Of a DNA stretch of 6,627 nt, positions 6,137 to 6,627 are shown piece after piece. The notes under the pieces were generated by a model. It worked only from the letters and a program-made list of their open reading frames with translations, made no database searches and was not told the DNA's origin. A program made the position numbers and the translations under genes. Origin of the DNA: Chloroflexota bacterium (GTDB lineage: Bacteria; Chloroflexota; Dormibacteria; CF-121); assembly GCA_005889395.1 (NCBI GenBank), contig VBFX01000278.1, positions 1 to 6,627 on the forward strand. Direction: 5' to 3'. Each line of letters starts with the position of its first letter. The first letter of the stretch is position 1.

Positions 6137-6142
6137 CCTCCT
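6137..6142 (-). promoter_or_regulatory. Ribosome-binding site that fixes the DUF899 start
   Basis: A full AGGAGG on the - strand is followed after seven bases by the ATG at 6129. This favours MSKSMTNHRIG as the true N terminus. The in-frame ATG at 6153 would put this site inside the coding sequence, and another ATG at 6117 is spaced too far away. Confidence 0.7.
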
Positions 6143-6167
6143 GGGCCTGACATCTGGGCCTGACTCC

Positions 6168-6627
6168 TCAGGCTGCTTGAACAAATGACGCCAGCTGGCG
6201 CTCCATCGCCTTCACCGCACTGCCGCGCCAGCTCGCAGCCATCGACGCTGACATAGGGTCAGGGAAGATGTCTTCTTCTTCCTTCTCCACTCCGTCGAGG
6301 ATGGCCCGTGCGACGGACTCTGGGGAGGCCTTCGGTAGATCGAGGCCCCGGGTCATATCGGTGTCAGTGGGACCGGTCAGGACGGCATGAACCTTCACAC
6401 CCTGCGGGGCCAACAGGGCGCGCAGTGATTGCGTCAGGTTGAACGCGGCCGCCTTGGAGAGCGCGTAAGCGGGGGTGAGCGGCAAGGGGGCCAAGGCCTC
6501 CGCCGAGACGTTGTTGACGACGGCTCCCCCGGAAAGAATCAGGGCTGGCAAGAAGGCCTGGGTCACGCCGTACATGCCGAAAAAGTTGACGGCCAGGTGC
6601 CATTCGAGCACGGAACGATCGCTCAAG
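6168..6627 (-). CDS. Short-chain dehydrogenase/reductase (SDR), C-terminal part, 5' end beyond window
   Basis: The frame is open to the right edge, so the N-terminal Rossmann TGxxxGxG motif is outside the window. An in-frame TTG at the edge is not a credible start because the sequence around it (SDRSVLEWHLAVNFFG) is mid-domain. In the visible 152 residues, N14 in VNFFG is the structural Asn. The catalytic set follows as S41 (VNNVSAEA) and Y54/K58 (YALSK). Next comes the post-catalytic loop TGPTDTDM, where the family usually has Pro-Gly, and a long C-terminal helix region (SPESVARAILDGVEKEEEDIFPDP) ending near SFVQAA. SDRs of this classical type are cytoplasmic NAD(P)H-dependent oxidoreductases; the substrate cannot be told. 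It is the first visible gene of the - strand row. Confidence 0.93.
   Translation of the reverse strand, partial: LSDRSVLEWHLAVNFFGMYGVTQAFLPALILSGGAVVNNVSAEALAPLPLTPAYALSKAAAFNLTQSLRALLAPQGVKVHAVLTGPTDTDMTRGLDLPKASPESVARAILDGVEKEEEDIFPDPMSASMAASWRGSAVKAMERQLASFVQAA

Overview
The window is GC-rich (about 60% by eye) chromosomal DNA from a bacterium, very likely free-living and environmental. Shine-Dalgarno sequences are clear and the - strand genes are tightly packed. The gene content (large multidomain peptidases; DUF899, RibD/DHFR-like and SDR proteins) is common in soil Chloroflexota, Actinomycetota, Acidobacteriota and uncultured phyla. Nothing here fixes the phylum.

The left two thirds (1-4315, + strand) hold one very large peptidase locus in three reading-frame pieces. 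Piece one (1-2378) enters from the left edge. It has the C-terminal half of an M14 zinc carboxypeptidase, a helical region, an Ig-like domain, a subtilisin-type propeptide and the Asp/His half of an S8 (subtilisin) catalytic domain. It is cut off where a perfect 135-bp copy of an upstream segment of the same gene (1098-1232) appears at 2360-2494. Piece two resumes the S8 domain in another frame, with the catalytic Ser (2950-2952) and an inserted beta-rich module, but the oxyanion-Asn segment is absent. Piece three (about 3464-4315), again in another frame, carries the C-terminal beta-rich region. The locus is therefore a broken M14/S8 gene, or a sound gene damaged by assembly errors. A ribosome-binding site and ATG at 1092 suggest that the S8 part may also have its own start.

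The middle (4316-4694) has no intact gene. It holds a nested hairpin that resembles a truncated integron attC site, and a frameshifted scrap resembling the conserved core of TIR-like/deoxyribosyltransferase-like nucleotide-binding domains (NVFFELGLADA).

The right third is a - strand gene row, read right to left: an SDR oxidoreductase cut by the window edge, a DUF899 thioredoxin-fold protein with no cysteine at all, a possible 37-codon ORF overlapping the DUF899 stop, and a RibD/DHFR-fold reductase. The spacing (38 bp, overlap, overlap) suggests one transcript with a promoter outside the window. The two blocks converge on the 4316-4694 gap.
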